A stretch of DNA of 64,000 nucleotides from Janibacter sp. DB-40 (GCF_029510815.1 NZ_CP120360.1:1488001-1552000); one strand, 5' to 3'. Positions 35,097 to 43,781 are shown, counted from the first letter of the stretch. The notes: a model not told the origin generated them from the letters alone. Made by a program: numbers and translations.

Positions 35097-35459
35097 ATGG
35101 TCCGGCTCGTGGAGGAGACCATCGAGGTGCGGGTGGGCGATCCGCAGCGTATGGGTGTGGAGGGACAGCCCGATGACCGGTGCGGGGCGCCGGAGCAGTT
35201 CCTGTGGCGTGGCCGGCTCTACCGGGTGACCGAGGTCATCGCCCACTGGCAGGAGCGGCACCCGTGGTGGCGGTCGGCCACCGAGCAGCCGCTGGCCCAG
35301 GTCCCGCTCGCCCGGGACGTGTGGCGGGTGACGGCCAGCCGTGGGCGCAGCAGTGCGCCGGGCGTCTACGACCTCGGCGTCGACGGCGTCCCTGTCACGC
35401 CTGCCGTGTCTGCCAGGCCCGCTGGGCCCGTCTGGCTGCTGCTGCGGACGCAGGACTGA
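35097..35459 (+). CDS. DUF6504 protein, first gene of the SOS cassette
   Basis: This 120-residue protein has no signal or membrane helix. It is rich in Arg and Trp (FLWRGRLYRVTEVIAHWQE; ARDVWRVTA; GPVWLLLRTQD). In other actinobacteria DUF6504 is linked or fused to the ImuB/Y-family part of the mutagenic repair cassette, so a role beside translesion polymerases is likely. ATG 35097 is chosen over ATG 35085 because GGAG lies about 6 bases before it and the family starts near this point. The next gene follows within 10 bases. Confidence 0.8.
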   Translation: MVRLVEETIEVRVGDPQRMGVEGQPDDRCGAPEQFLWRGRLYRVTEVIAHWQERHPWWRSATEQPLAQVPLARDVWRVTASRGRSSAPGVYDLGVDGVPVTPAVSARPAGPVWLLLRTQD

Positions 35460-35469
35460 GGTGGTGACG

Positions 35470-35919
35470 ATGGCCGCCGCACCGCTCCTGCACCCCGACC
35501 GCGTCGACGGCGCGGTCCACCTGCTCTCCGCCGCCGCCGAGAGCCTGGCGAGCGCGCACTGGGCCCGCACGGCCCACGGGCGCAGCGCCGCGACCCGGCT
35601 GGCCGTGCTCCGGGCCGCCGCTGCGGTCCTCGCCGTCCGTGGCCGGGCGTGCGCGAGCGGGTCCGGGCCGCTCGACGTGTGGCACCTGCTCCCGCGGGTG
35701 GCACCCGAGCTGACCGAGTGGGCGCAGTTCTTCGGGGCCGTGCTGTCCGACGAGGCGCGCAGCGGGGCGCCGATGAGCGTGCGCGAGGTCGACGACCTGC
35801 TGCGCCAGGGGGAGGAGTTCGTCCAGCTCGTCGCGGGGCTGCTCGGCCTGCCCCCGGTCCCCGTCACCGGTGACTCGACTGTGCTGACCGTGCTGAGCGG
35901 ACATGGAGGGCGTGGATGA
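35470..35919 (+). CDS. SAV_6107-family HEPN domain protein
   Basis: This 149-residue all-helical protein has helices around VHLLSAAAESLASAHWARTA, RLAVLRAAAAVLAVRGRA and PELTEWAQFFGAVLSDEA. The pattern fits the SAV_6107 family of HEPN-like proteins, known as companions of dnaE2 and dinB in actinobacteria. The usual HEPN RNase motif (R-x4-6-H) is not clear, so RNase activity is doubtful. It is transcribed from the SOS promoter and overlaps dnaE2 by four bases (ATGA), so the two proteins are probably made together. ATG 35470 has GAGGTG before it; GTG 35461 and 35464 are alternatives. Confidence 0.82.
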   Translation: MAAAPLLHPDRVDGAVHLLSAAAESLASAHWARTAHGRSAATRLAVLRAAAAVLAVRGRACASGSGPLDVWHLLPRVAPELTEWAQFFGAVLSDEARSGAPMSVREVDDLLRQGEEFVQLVAGLLGLPPVPVTGDSTVLTVLSGHGGRG

Positions 35920-38900
35920 GCTTCGCCCACCTGCACGTGGCCTCGGGCTTCTCCCTCCGTCACGGCACGAGCACGCCGGAGGACCTCGTCGCCCGGGCCG
36001 TCGAGCTCGGCCAGCCCGCGCTCGCCCTCACCGACCGGGACGGGCTCTACGGGGCCGTCCGCTTCGTCCGGGCGGCGAGTGCGGCCGGTGTGGCGCCGGT
36101 GCTCGGGGTCGACCTGGCCGTCGGTGCTCGTCCGGGTCCGGCACAGCGACGGGACCGCCCCCTTCGCACGCCGGCGCGCGGGGGTGCCGAGGTGGACCCC
36201 AGGCACCCCCGCGTCACGGTGCTGGCGCGAGGAGCCGGTGCGGGCGTCCCGCACGGCGTCGGGTGGGCGCGGCTCTGCCGCCTCGTCAGCGAGGTGCATC
36301 TGACCGGTGAGCGGGGCGACGCGGTCGCGCAGCCGCAGATGATCGCCCGGCACGCGACCGCGCCCGACCCCGCGGAGCCGGCACCGCTGCTGGTCCTGCT
36401 CGGCCCGGGCTCCGACGTCGGCGCCGCGCTGCTCGACCGCCGGCCGGACATCGCCCGGGATCGTCTCGCGGCATGGCGCCGCCTGCTGCCCACCGGGGCC
36501 GTCGCCATCGAGGTCGTCGACCACGGCGGCCCGCCCGGCTCACCCGCCTCGACCGGGCACGCCGCGCACCTGCTCGGGCTGGCCGACGCGACCGGCACCC
36601 CGGCCGTACTCACCGCCGCGACCCGCCACCTGCACCCGCAGGACGCGGTCGTCGCCGACGTGCTCGACGCGACCCGTCGGCTCGTCGTCCTCGACACCCG
36701 CCACCTGGACCGGATCACCGAGGCCGGTCACCTCGCCGACACCCCGACGATGGCCGCGTCCGCGCACCGGGTGACGACCGCGCTCGGGGGCGGGGCCGGT
36801 GGCTTCGGCTGTGCCGGTCCGCGCCAGCGCGCCGAGGCGCTCCTCGCGACGACGACCCGCACCGCCCTCGAGTGCGCGCAGGACGATCGCAAGGACCTGG
36901 GGATCGGTCGGGTCCACCTGCCCGAGGCCCGGGTGCTCGGCCTGGGCCCCGACGACGACCCGCAGGCGGTGCTCGCGCAGCGCTGCCGAGCGGCCATCGG
37001 CACGCGGTACCCGGACGCCTCGCCGAGCACCCTCCGGCAGGTCGAGGAGCGCCTCGAGGACGAGCTCGACGTCATCGCGGCGCTGGGTTACCCGACCTAC
37101 TTCCTCACCGTCGCCGAGGTCGTCGACCTCATCGTCGAGGCCGGGGTGCGGGTGGCCGCCCGCGGTTCCGGGGCGGGCAGCCTGGTCAACCACCTGCTCG
37201 GCATCAGCGCGATCGACCCGATCCGTCACGACCTGCTCATGGAGCGCTTCTGCTCCCCACTGCGGGCCGAGCTCCCGGACATCGACATCGACGTCGAGTC
37301 CGCCCGCCGGACCGAGATGTACGAGCGGGTCCTCGAGCGCTTCGGCCGCGACCGGGTCACCTGCGTGTCGATGATGGACACCTACAAGGCCCGGCACGCG
37401 ATCCGCGACGTGGGCGCGGCGCTGGGCATCCCACCCGCGGAGGTCGACCAGATCGCCAAGGCCTTCCCGCACATCCGGGCCAGGGACGTGCGCAGCGCCC
37501 TCGCCGAGCTGCCGGAGCTGCGCACCCGCGGCCTCGGGGCCGGATCGCAGCCTGGTGAGCACGGACTTGGGACTCTTCTTGATCTCGTCGAGCGTCTCGA
37601 CGGGCTGCCCCGGCACATCGCCATGCACCCGTGCGGGATGGTCCTGTCCGATGGTGGTCTGCTCGACCGCACCCCGGTGGAGTCGAGCTGGCTGGGCTTC
37701 CCGATGAGCCAGTTCGACAAGGACGACGTGGAGGCCCTCGGGCTGCTCAAGCTCGACGTCCTCGGCATCCGGATGCAGTCCGCGATGGCGCACGCGGTGG
37801 GCGAGATCGAGCGCGTCGAGGGCACCCGGGTCGACCTCGACGACCGGGGCGACGTCCCGCTCGACGACGCGGCGACCTTCGCGATGGTGCGCACCACCCG
37901 CACCCTAGGGTGCTTCCAGATCGAGAGCCCCGGCCAGCGCGAGCTCATCGGCAAGCTCGCCCCGACGGCCTTCGAGGACCTGGTCGTCGACATCTCCCTC
38001 TTCCGCCCCGGTCCGGTGAAGTCGGACATGATCCGGCCCTTCCTCGAGGCCCGGCACGGGTGGTCCCGCCCGCAGTTCCTCCACGAGCGGCTCGTCCCGG
38101 CGCTCGCCGAGACCGAGGGCGTGGTCGTCTTCCACGAGCAGATGCTGCGGATCATCGCCGAGACGACCGGGGTGACCCTGGCCCAGGCCGACGAGGTGCG
38201 CCGGACGATGGGCAGCCCCGACGGGCAGGCGCGGATCGAGCAGTGGTGGCGTCCGGCCGCGACCGCACGCGGGTACCCGCCGGAGGACGTCGATCGCATC
38301 TGGGCGGTGCTCGCCGCCTTCGCCTCCTTCGGCTTCTGCAAGGCGCACGCCGCGGCCTTCGCCATGCCGACCTACCAGTCGGCGTGGTTGAAGACCCACC
38401 ACCCGGCGGCCTTCCTCGCCGGGGTGCTCACCCACGACCCGGGCATGTACCCCAAGCGGCTGCTCCTCGAGGAGGCCCGCTCCCTCGGCATCACCGTCCT
38501 CGGGGTCGACGTCAACGCGAGCACGGGGGAGTACCGCATCGAGCGGGCGCCCGTCCCCGGCGACCGGCCCGCCGACCCGGACCTGCCGGACGGGTCGGGG
38601 TGGGGCATCCGCCTGTCCCTCGCCGACGTCAAGGGCATGAGCGAGGCGGAGATCGCCCGTGTCGTCGCCGGTGCTCCCTACGACTCGCTCACCGACTTCT
38701 GGCAGCGGGCGCAGGTGAGCCGGCCCGTCGTCGAGCGGCTGGTCCTGGTCGGGGCCTTCGACTCCGTGCACGGCACCGGCGCGGGCAGCGGGGGGCCGGG
38801 GCTCGGCCACCGGGGCCGACTGACCCGCCGGGACCTGCTGCTGCACGTCGCCGAGCTGGACCGGTGGACGCGGGCGAGCACCGGGCGCCCGCGCGGTCGG

Positions 38901-39671
38901 TCCCGACGGGCCGCGCCGCCGGCCTGGACCGCGGGCGAGCTCGGTGCGCAGCAGGTGCGCACGACCACCACGACCCCCGTGGCCAGCCAGCTCACCCTCG
39001 ACCTCGGGGACTCCCCGGAGCTGGGCGAAGGGGTGGGCCTGCCGGAGATGACCGTGCCGGACCAGGTCAGTGCCGAGCTGGAGATTCTCGGCCTGGACGC
39101 CTCCCGGCACGTCATGGAGTTCTACGCACCGATGCTCCGGGCGCTCGGGGTCACCCGCAGCGCGGACCTGCTCTCGGTGCGCAGCGATGCCGAGGTCCTC
39201 GCCGCCGGGGTCAAGGTCGCCACCCAGACCCCGCCGATCCGCTCGGGGCGCCGGGTGGTCTTCCTCACCGTCGACGACTCCACCGGGCCGGTCGACGCGA
39301 CCTTCTTCGAGGACACCCAGGGGCCCTATGCGGCGACGATCTTCCACTCCTGGCTGCTGCTCGTGCGCGGCACCGTGCGACGGGCCGGGGACCGCGGCGT
39401 CTCCGTGCTCGCCTCCGGCGCGTGGGAGCTGTCGACGCTGTGGGACGCCTGGCAGCGCGGCGGGATCGAGGCCGTGCACGCCGCGCTCGACGAGGCCGAC
39501 GACCTCGCCCGGGCGCGCGATGCCGCGCACCAGCAGCCCGAGGGGCACCGGGTGCTCGTCCACGCCTCCGGCTTCCGGCAGTCGCCCTGGGCCGACACCC
39601 GCCCCGCCGGCTCGGGTGTGCAGCCCCCGCGCAAGCTGTGGCACTCCTCGCCGGGCAGCTCCGGCCACTGA
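35916..39671 (+). CDS. dnaE2: error-prone DNA polymerase III alpha subunit
   Basis: This 1251-residue C-family polymerase is longer than many DnaE2 proteins owing to Arg/Gly-rich inserts near 75-115 and 965-1020. It has an N-terminal PHP domain (HLHVASGFSLRHGTSTPEDL), the catalytic core with ELPDIDIDVES holding the metal-binding aspartates, the conserved HPCGMVLS segment and a C-terminal OB-fold. The lack of a clamp-binding tail and the SOS promoter point to DnaE2, not the replicative DnaE1. It bypasses lesions during SOS and causes induced mutations (family knowledge). No imuA or imuB is seen nearby. Confidence 0.93.
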   Translation: MSFAHLHVASGFSLRHGTSTPEDLVARAVELGQPALALTDRDGLYGAVRFVRAASAAGVAPVLGVDLAVGARPGPAQRRDRPLRTPARGGAEVDPRHPRVTVLARGAGAGVPHGVGWARLCRLVSEVHLTGERGDAVAQPQMIARHATAPDPAEPAPLLVLLGPGSDVGAALLDRRPDIARDRLAAWRRLLPTGAVAIEVVDHGGPPGSPASTGHAAHLLGLADATGTPAVLTAATRHLHPQDAVVADVLDATRRLVVLDTRHLDRITEAGHLADTPTMAASAHRVTTALGGGAGGFGCAGPRQRAEALLATTTRTALECAQDDRKDLGIGRVHLPEARVLGLGPDDDPQAVLAQRCRAAIGTRYPDASPSTLRQVEERLEDELDVIAALGYPTYFLTVAEVVDLIVEAGVRVAARGSGAGSLVNHLLGISAIDPIRHDLLMERFCSPLRAELPDIDIDVESARRTEMYERVLERFGRDRVTCVSMMDTYKARHAIRDVGAALGIPPAEVDQIAKAFPHIRARDVRSALAELPELRTRGLGAGSQPGEHGLGTLLDLVERLDGLPRHIAMHPCGMVLSDGGLLDRTPVESSWLGFPMSQFDKDDVEALGLLKLDVLGIRMQSAMAHAVGEIERVEGTRVDLDDRGDVPLDDAATFAMVRTTRTLGCFQIESPGQRELIGKLAPTAFEDLVVDISLFRPGPVKSDMIRPFLEARHGWSRPQFLHERLVPALAETEGVVVFHEQMLRIIAETTGVTLAQADEVRRTMGSPDGQARIEQWWRPAATARGYPPEDVDRIWAVLAAFASFGFCKAHAAAFAMPTYQSAWLKTHHPAAFLAGVLTHDPGMYPKRLLLEEARSLGITVLGVDVNASTGEYRIERAPVPGDRPADPDLPDGSGWGIRLSLADVKGMSEAEIARVVAGAPYDSLTDFWQRAQVSRPVVERLVLVGAFDSVHGTGAGSGGPGLGHRGRLTRRDLLLHVAELDRWTRASTGRPRGRSRRAAPPAWTAGELGAQQVRTTTTTPVASQLTLDLGDSPELGEGVGLPEMTVPDQVSAELEILGLDASRHVMEFYAPMLRALGVTRSADLLSVRSDAEVLAAGVKVATQTPPIRSGRRVVFLTVDDSTGPVDATFFEDTQGPYAATIFHSWLLLVRGTVRRAGDRGVSVLASGAWELSTLWDAWQRGGIEAVHAALDEADDLARARDAAHQQPEGHRVLVHASGFRQSPWADTRPAGSGVQPPRKLWHSSPGSSGH

Positions 39672-39695
39672 CGTACATGGGAAAGTCCTGCTGAG

Positions 39696-39711
39696 CCACC
39701 CACGAGGGTGG
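39696..39711 (+). terminator. weak hairpin after dnaE2
   Basis: CCACCC (39696-39701) pairs with GGGTGG (39706-39711) across a 4-base loop. A short stem without T-run; termination is uncertain. Confidence 0.35.
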
Positions 39712-39756
39712 GACCCGCGCCCCCTTCGCCCTGTAAGTGGGGGTGGACGTGCTGGG

Positions 39757-40125
39757 ATGGCTGCCATGGACGAGTCCGTGCTGCCCACGGTCCTGCGGCT
39801 CGAGCGTGAGCTGCAGACCCCAGTTGCCCGCGCCGACGAGGACCGGTTGCTCGAGCTGCTCGCGCCCGACTTCACCGAGGTCGGTGCATCCGGACGAGCC
39901 TGGGATCGCGAGTCGGTCCTCGTCCTGCTGCGTGAGCAGTCCGACGACGAGGAGACCTCACCCATCGGGATCCACGACCTGCGTGGCCGGGTCATCGCAC
40001 CCGGTGTCGTCCAGGTCTCATGGGACTCGGATCAGACCGGCAGACGGGCTCGACGCACCTCGATCTGGTGCGAGCGGGCGCACGGCTGGCAGCAGGTCCA
40101 CCACCAGGGGACACCGCTGCCCTGA
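39757..40125 (+). CDS. NTF2/SnoaL-like (DUF4440-type) small protein
   Basis: This 122-residue protein starts with a long helix (LPTVLRLERELQTPVARADEDRLLELLAPDFTEV) and continues with beta strands (RVIAPGVVQVSWDSD, ARRTSIWCERAHGWQQVHHQG). The pattern fits the NTF2-like cone fold used by many small binding proteins and isomerases. No catalytic residues can be named and no substrate is evident. ATG 39757 or 39766 may be used; the ribosome site is weak. It stands alone between dnaE2 and the methyltransferase gene. Confidence 0.7.
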   Translation: MAAMDESVLPTVLRLERELQTPVARADEDRLLELLAPDFTEVGASGRAWDRESVLVLLREQSDDEETSPIGIHDLRGRVIAPGVVQVSWDSDQTGRRARRTSIWCERAHGWQQVHHQGTPLP

Positions 40126-40208
40126 CTTCGGGTGGATGTAGCGCCGAGCGCTGGAGCGCCCCGTGGTCCATCGATTCGACGACTCGCAGGCGCAGCTGCC
40201 ATTGGATG

Positions 40209-40246
40209 GATGTAATAGCGCGTGTTGGGGCCCGCGTTATTACATC
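40209..40246. repeat. 14-bp inverted repeat in the gap before the methyltransferase gene
   Basis: GATGTAATAGCGCG (40209-40222) faces CGCGTTATTACATC (40233-40246) with one G/T wobble and a 10-base loop. The AT-rich TGTAATA/TATTACA arms stand out in this GC-rich DNA. It may be an operator or a terminator; it lies about 40 bases before a TAGGGT -10 (40284-40289). Confidence 0.55.
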
Positions 40247-40344
40247 GACCGGGCGACAGGGGAGCACCGTCAGGGGCGGCGACTAGGGTTGGAGGGTCCG
40301 CCGGGGCAGGCGGATGATCGATCACCCCACGAGCAGGAGCAGAC

Positions 40345-41118
40345 GTGAACGACGAGCGAGGATGGTCCCGCAGCAGCGGGGTCGAGGCCAACATGCGCAC
40401 CGCCGCCGTCTGGTCCCAGCTCCACGACCTCAGCGAGTCGCGTCGCCAGGAGCTGGGGCGGCCCCTGCGCGTCCTCGACCTGGGGGGTGGCACCGGGGGA
40501 GTGGCCGTCGCGCTCGCCGAGCAGGGCCACACGGTCACCGTCGTCGACCCCAACGCCGACGCCCTGGCCTCCCTCGCCCGTCGCGCCGAGGAGTCCGACG
40601 CCGCCGAGCGGGTCAGCGCCGTCCAGGGCGACGCCGACACCTTCGCCGCATCCGTCACGCCCGGGTCCATCGACCTGCTCTGCTGCCACGGCGCCCTCGA
40701 GTACGTCGAGGATCCCGGAGCCACCCTCACCCGGGTCGCCGAGGTGCTCGCCCCCGGCGGCCACCTGTCCCTCGTGACCGCCCAGCGCGTGGCCGCCGTG
40801 CTGGCCCGCGCCGTCGCCGGGCGGTTCGACCAGGCCACCGCGGCGCTGACCAGCGCCGACGGCCGCTGGGGCGAGGACGACCCGATGCCGCGCCGCTTCG
40901 ACCGCACCGACGTGGCCGACATGCTCAGCCGCGCCGGCTTCACCACCCTCGACGCCCGCGGCGTGCGCATCTTCAGCGACCTCGTCCCGTACGAGTACAT
41001 CGACACCGAGGCCGACCGGCAGGCGCTGCTGGGGCTCGAGGAGCTCGCGGCCACCGACCGCCGGATCGGCCTGTCCGCGCTGGGTGCAGCGGTCCACGTC
41101 ATCGCCCGCCGCGACTGA
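40345..41118 (+). CDS. class I SAM-dependent methyltransferase
   Basis: This 257-residue cytosolic methyltransferase shows motif I as RVLDLGGGTGGVAVALAEQG, motif II acidic residue in VTVVDPNADAL and motif IV/V in IDLLCCHGALEYVEDP and EVLAPGGHLSLVT. The family resembles SmtA/CmoM-type methyltransferases; the tRNA or small-molecule substrate is unknown. GTG 40345 is preceded by AGGAGC. The dinB start lies 11 bases after its stop, an arrangement common in actinobacteria, so co-expression is likely. Confidence 0.85.
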   Translation: MNDERGWSRSSGVEANMRTAAVWSQLHDLSESRRQELGRPLRVLDLGGGTGGVAVALAEQGHTVTVVDPNADALASLARRAEESDAAERVSAVQGDADTFAASVTPGSIDLLCCHGALEYVEDPGATLTRVAEVLAPGGHLSLVTAQRVAAVLARAVAGRFDQATAALTSADGRWGEDDPMPRRFDRTDVADMLSRAGFTTLDARGVRIFSDLVPYEYIDTEADRQALLGLEELAATDRRIGLSALGAAVHVIARRD

Positions 41119-41128
41119 TCGGGCCGCG

Positions 41129-42400
41129 ATGAGCCGGCGTCAGTTCCGGCCCCCACCACGGGCCGGCCAGGGCCCCCCGGACGACACCGGGTGCACGATC
41201 CTGCACGTCGACATGGACGCCTTCTTCGCCGGGGCCTCCCTGCTGGCGCGCCCCGACCTCGTCGGTACCCCCGTCATCGTCGGGGGCGGCAACCGCGGTG
41301 TCGTCCTCTCCGCGACCTACGAGGCCCGCGCCTTCGGCGTCACCTCCGCCATGCCCATGGGCCGGGCCCGTCGACTGTGCCCCCAGGCGACCATCCTGCC
41401 CCCGGACCACGAGCTCTACGCCCGCATCTCCCGGTCGGTGATGGCGACCTTCACCGACATCACCCCCTCCGTCGAGCCGCTGAGCCTCGACGAGGCCTTC
41501 CTCGACGTCGCCGGCGCCGTCCGCCTCATGGGCTCCCCGGCGACGATCGCCCAGCGCATCCGTGACACCGTCGCCGACGAGCAGGGGATCACCTGCTCGG
41601 TCGGGGTGGCCAGCACCAAGTTCGTCGCCAAGCTCGCCTCGTCCCTCGCCAAGCCGGACGGCCTCCTCGTCATCCCCGCCGCCGAGGTCGTCACCTTCGT
41701 CCAGCAGCTGCCGGTGGCCGCCCTGTGGGGCGTGGGCGACAAGACCGAGGAGTCCCTGGCCCGGCTGGGCCTGAAGACCGTCGCCGACATCGCCCACACC
41801 CCGCGCGAGACCCTCGTGCGCGCTCTGGGGGCCGCGACCGGCACGCACCTGCACGACCTGGCGTGGGGACGCGACCCCCGGACCGTCGAGCCCGTCCGCC
41901 GGGAGCGCAGCATCGGCAACGAGCGCACCTACGGCCACGACGTCGACGACCCGGAGGTCGTCCACCGCACACTCCTCGCCCTGAGCGAGAAGACCGCGAG
42001 CCGGCTGCGGGCCGCCGGCCTGGTCGGCCGGACGGTGAGCATCAAGGTGCGTTTCGCCGACTTCACGACGATCAGCCGCTCCCGCTCCCTTCGCGACCCG
42101 ACCGACGTCTCCCGGGACATCGCCGCGATGGCCCGGGACCTCTACGACGCCCTCGGGCTGCAACGCGCCCGCATCCGACTCGTCGGCGTGCGCGTCGAGC
42201 AGCTGAGCGAGACGGCGTCCACACCGGTGCAGGTCGCCCTCGACGAGCCGGAGCACGGGTGGCGGGATGCCGACCGGGCGATCGACCGGGCCAGCGCCCG
42301 ATTCGGGATCGGGAGTGTGCGTCCGGCGAGCCTGCTGAAGGACGGCGACGACCGGCGAGGCCACCCACCTACCGCGAGGCCCGGGAGCGACCTAGAATGA
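41129..42400 (+). CDS. dinB: DNA polymerase IV (Y family)
   Basis: This 423-residue translesion polymerase has the catalytic carboxylates in ILHVDMDAFFAG and SLDEAFLDVAG, and the helix-hairpin-helix VAALWGVGDKTEESLARLG. A little-finger domain follows (SIGNERTYGHDV to RLVGVRVEQLSE). The C-terminal tail is Arg/Asp-rich without a clear beta-clamp motif. ATG 41129 follows the methyltransferase gene. I see no LexA box before it, in contrast to dnaE2 6 kb upstream. Its end overlaps the DUF3040 promoter. Confidence 0.93.
   Translation: MSRRQFRPPPRAGQGPPDDTGCTILHVDMDAFFAGASLLARPDLVGTPVIVGGGNRGVVLSATYEARAFGVTSAMPMGRARRLCPQATILPPDHELYARISRSVMATFTDITPSVEPLSLDEAFLDVAGAVRLMGSPATIAQRIRDTVADEQGITCSVGVASTKFVAKLASSLAKPDGLLVIPAAEVVTFVQQLPVAALWGVGDKTEESLARLGLKTVADIAHTPRETLVRALGAATGTHLHDLAWGRDPRTVEPVRRERSIGNERTYGHDVDDPEVVHRTLLALSEKTASRLRAAGLVGRTVSIKVRFADFTTISRSRSLRDPTDVSRDIAAMARDLYDALGLQRARIRLVGVRVEQLSETASTPVQVALDEPEHGWRDADRAIDRASARFGIGSVRPASLLKDGDDRRGHPPTARPGSDLE
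42393..42398 (+). promoter_or_regulatory. -10 element (TAGAAT) upstream of DUF3040
   Basis: TAGAAT overlaps the end of dinB. An ATG lies 9 bases on but in a short unsupported frame. The DUF3040 start at 42476 has its own GGAGG site, so the transcript is likely leadered. Confidence 0.45.
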
Positions 42401-42475
42401 ACAGACCATGGCGGGGTACCTGTCATGGCGACACGGGTCGCCGGGCCCGTCGGAAGGAAGCGTTGGGAGGTCACC

Positions 42476-42928
42476 GTGGCGCTGTCAGAGCGTGAGCGGC
42501 AGATGCTCGAGGAGATGGAAGAGGCCATCCGGGCCGAGGACCCTCGCTTTGCGTCGCAGATGAAGGGCCGCAGGACGGGGCCCGGCGGGACCGACCGTCG
42601 CCGCGTAGCCATCGGTGTCGTCGGCGCAATCGTCGGTCTGGGCCTGGTCCTGCTCGGGATCAACACGACGTTGTGGATCGGCGTCGCCGGCTTCGTGATC
42701 ATCGTCGCGGCCGTCGCCTACGCCTTCACCCCCTCGCGCCAGCCGGCCACGCTCGGTGTCGTCGACGACGACGGTGCGGTGAAGAAGTCACCGCCCAGGC
42801 CCAGGTCCAAGCCGACCGCATTCGGTCGCGGCGGCGGGCAGGGCCGCTCCCGCAAGCAGCCGCGCCAGGGGACCTTCATGGAGCGGATGGAGCAGCGCTG
42901 GGAGGAGCGTCGGCGTCAGGGCTGGTAG
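42476..42928 (+). CDS. DUF3040 membrane protein
   Basis: This 150-residue protein has an N-terminal acidic helix VALSERERQMLEEMEEAIRAEDP, diagnostic of DUF3040. Two membrane helices follow (VAIGVVGAIVGLGLVLLGI; LWIGVAGFVIIVAAVAYAF), then a basic Arg/Lys/Gly-rich tail. In many actinobacteria it lies just before mraZ and the division/cell-wall (dcw) cluster, as Rv2169c does near mraZ. Here the dcw genes do not follow. GTG 42476 is set by GGAGG 5 bases upstream. Function is unknown; a link to division is only positional in other genomes. Confidence 0.85.
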   Translation: MALSERERQMLEEMEEAIRAEDPRFASQMKGRRTGPGGTDRRRVAIGVVGAIVGLGLVLLGINTTLWIGVAGFVIIVAAVAYAFTPSRQPATLGVVDDDGAVKKSPPRPRSKPTAFGRGGGQGRSRKQPRQGTFMERMEQRWEERRRQGW

Positions 42929-42948
42929 CCACTGATCGAGCGACGCAT

Positions 42949-42981
42949 GACGAAGGGGCCGGTGTGACCGGCCCCTTCGTC
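42949..42981. terminator. bidirectional terminator between DUF3040 and DUF456
   Basis: A perfect 15-bp stem, gacgaaggggccggt (42949-42963) with 42967-42981, has a 3-base loop GTG. The arms are CGAAGGGG/CCCCTTCG words. It lies between convergent genes. Confidence 0.92.
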
Positions 42982-43025
42982 GTGCTCCCGAGCCGTGGAC
43001 GGCCGGGCAGTGCGGTGAGCCGCAC

Positions 43026-43538
43026 TCAGTGCAGCAGGATCCCGATCGTCCAGCTGATCGCGATGGCCAGGGCGGTCGTCAGCTCGATGCCCATGCTGTG
43101 CAGGACCCCACGCAGGGCCGACTTCGTCGCGGACCACGCCCGGTCGAGCTGGTGGAAGCGCAGGTACTCCGCCGCGAAGATCCCCGCGACGAAGCCGATC
43201 GGCAGACCGAGCAGGGGGATGACGACGACGCCGATGACGGCGCCGACGACGCCGAGGAGCAGGGTCAGGCCGCCGACGCCCTCACGCTTCATCCGGCGTC
43301 CGGGGATGAGCAGCTGCAGGCTGACCCCCGACAGGTACAGCACGAGGGCCACCCCGAAGGTGACCCACGCGAGGGTGCCACCGGTGTCGATGGCCCAGAG
43401 CAGGACCGCCCCGACGCACAGCAGGAGACCGGGGAGGACCGGCAGCACGATGCCGATGACCCCGACGACGTAGATCGCAACAGCGATCAGCAGGCCGAAG
43501 CCGATGGGATCGGGGGCGGCCTGGGCCGCCAGGGTCAT
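43026..43538 (-). CDS. DUF456 membrane protein
   Basis: This 170-residue protein has about four to five membrane segments: GFGLLIAVAIYVVGVIGIVL, LLLCVGAVLLWAI, VTFGVALVLYLSG, LLGVVGAVIGVVVIPLLG and a final LAIAISWTIGILL. Glycine-rich helices and the LPVLPGLLL turn are typical of DUF456. Function unknown. ATG 43538 (MTLAAQAAPD) is chosen; a GTG just before would add one residue. It shares the strand with the small DUF7455 gene 21 bases upstream, so the two may be an operon. Confidence 0.85.
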   Translation of the reverse strand: MTLAAQAAPDPIGFGLLIAVAIYVVGVIGIVLPVLPGLLLCVGAVLLWAIDTGGTLAWVTFGVALVLYLSGVSLQLLIPGRRMKREGVGGLTLLLGVVGAVIGVVVIPLLGLPIGFVAGIFAAEYLRFHQLDRAWSATKSALRGVLHSMGIELTTALAIAISWTIGILLH

Positions 43539-43559
43539 CACGAGGTGGGGTGTCGAGCG

Positions 43560-43781
43560 TCAGCGCTCTTCGACGGGCGCCGACGCCGGGACCTCTTCGA
43601 GCCGCGAGGACTCGTCCTCGATCTCGGCGAGGTCCTTCAGTGCAGGGATGTGCTCCCGCCCGTGGTGGGCGCAGAAGAGCAGCTCGCCGCCCGCGTGGAG
43701 GCGGGCGCGCACATAGGCCTTGGCGCCGCAGCGGTCGCAGCGGTCGGCTGCGGTCAAGGGGCTGGCCAGGGTCGCGTTCAC
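43560..43781 (-). CDS. DUF7455-type small zinc-ribbon-like protein
   Basis: This 73-residue protein has the sequence LTAADRCDRCGAKAYVRA, then LLFCAHHGREHIPALKD. Cys-x2-Cys and Cys-x-His-His form a likely zinc knuckle. This small protein is widely conserved in actinobacteria near a topoisomerase B-subunit gene or sigA; its function is unknown. GTG 43781 is preceded by a GAGG site. The longer frame to 43826 has no support. Confidence 0.83.
   Translation of the reverse strand: MNATLASPLTAADRCDRCGAKAYVRARLHAGGELLFCAHHGREHIPALKDLAEIEDESSRLEEVPASAPVEER

Noticed and set aside
41100..41130. LexA box before dinB
   Set aside because: I found no GAAC-N4-GTTC palindrome near the dinB start, so SOS control of dinB is not supported.
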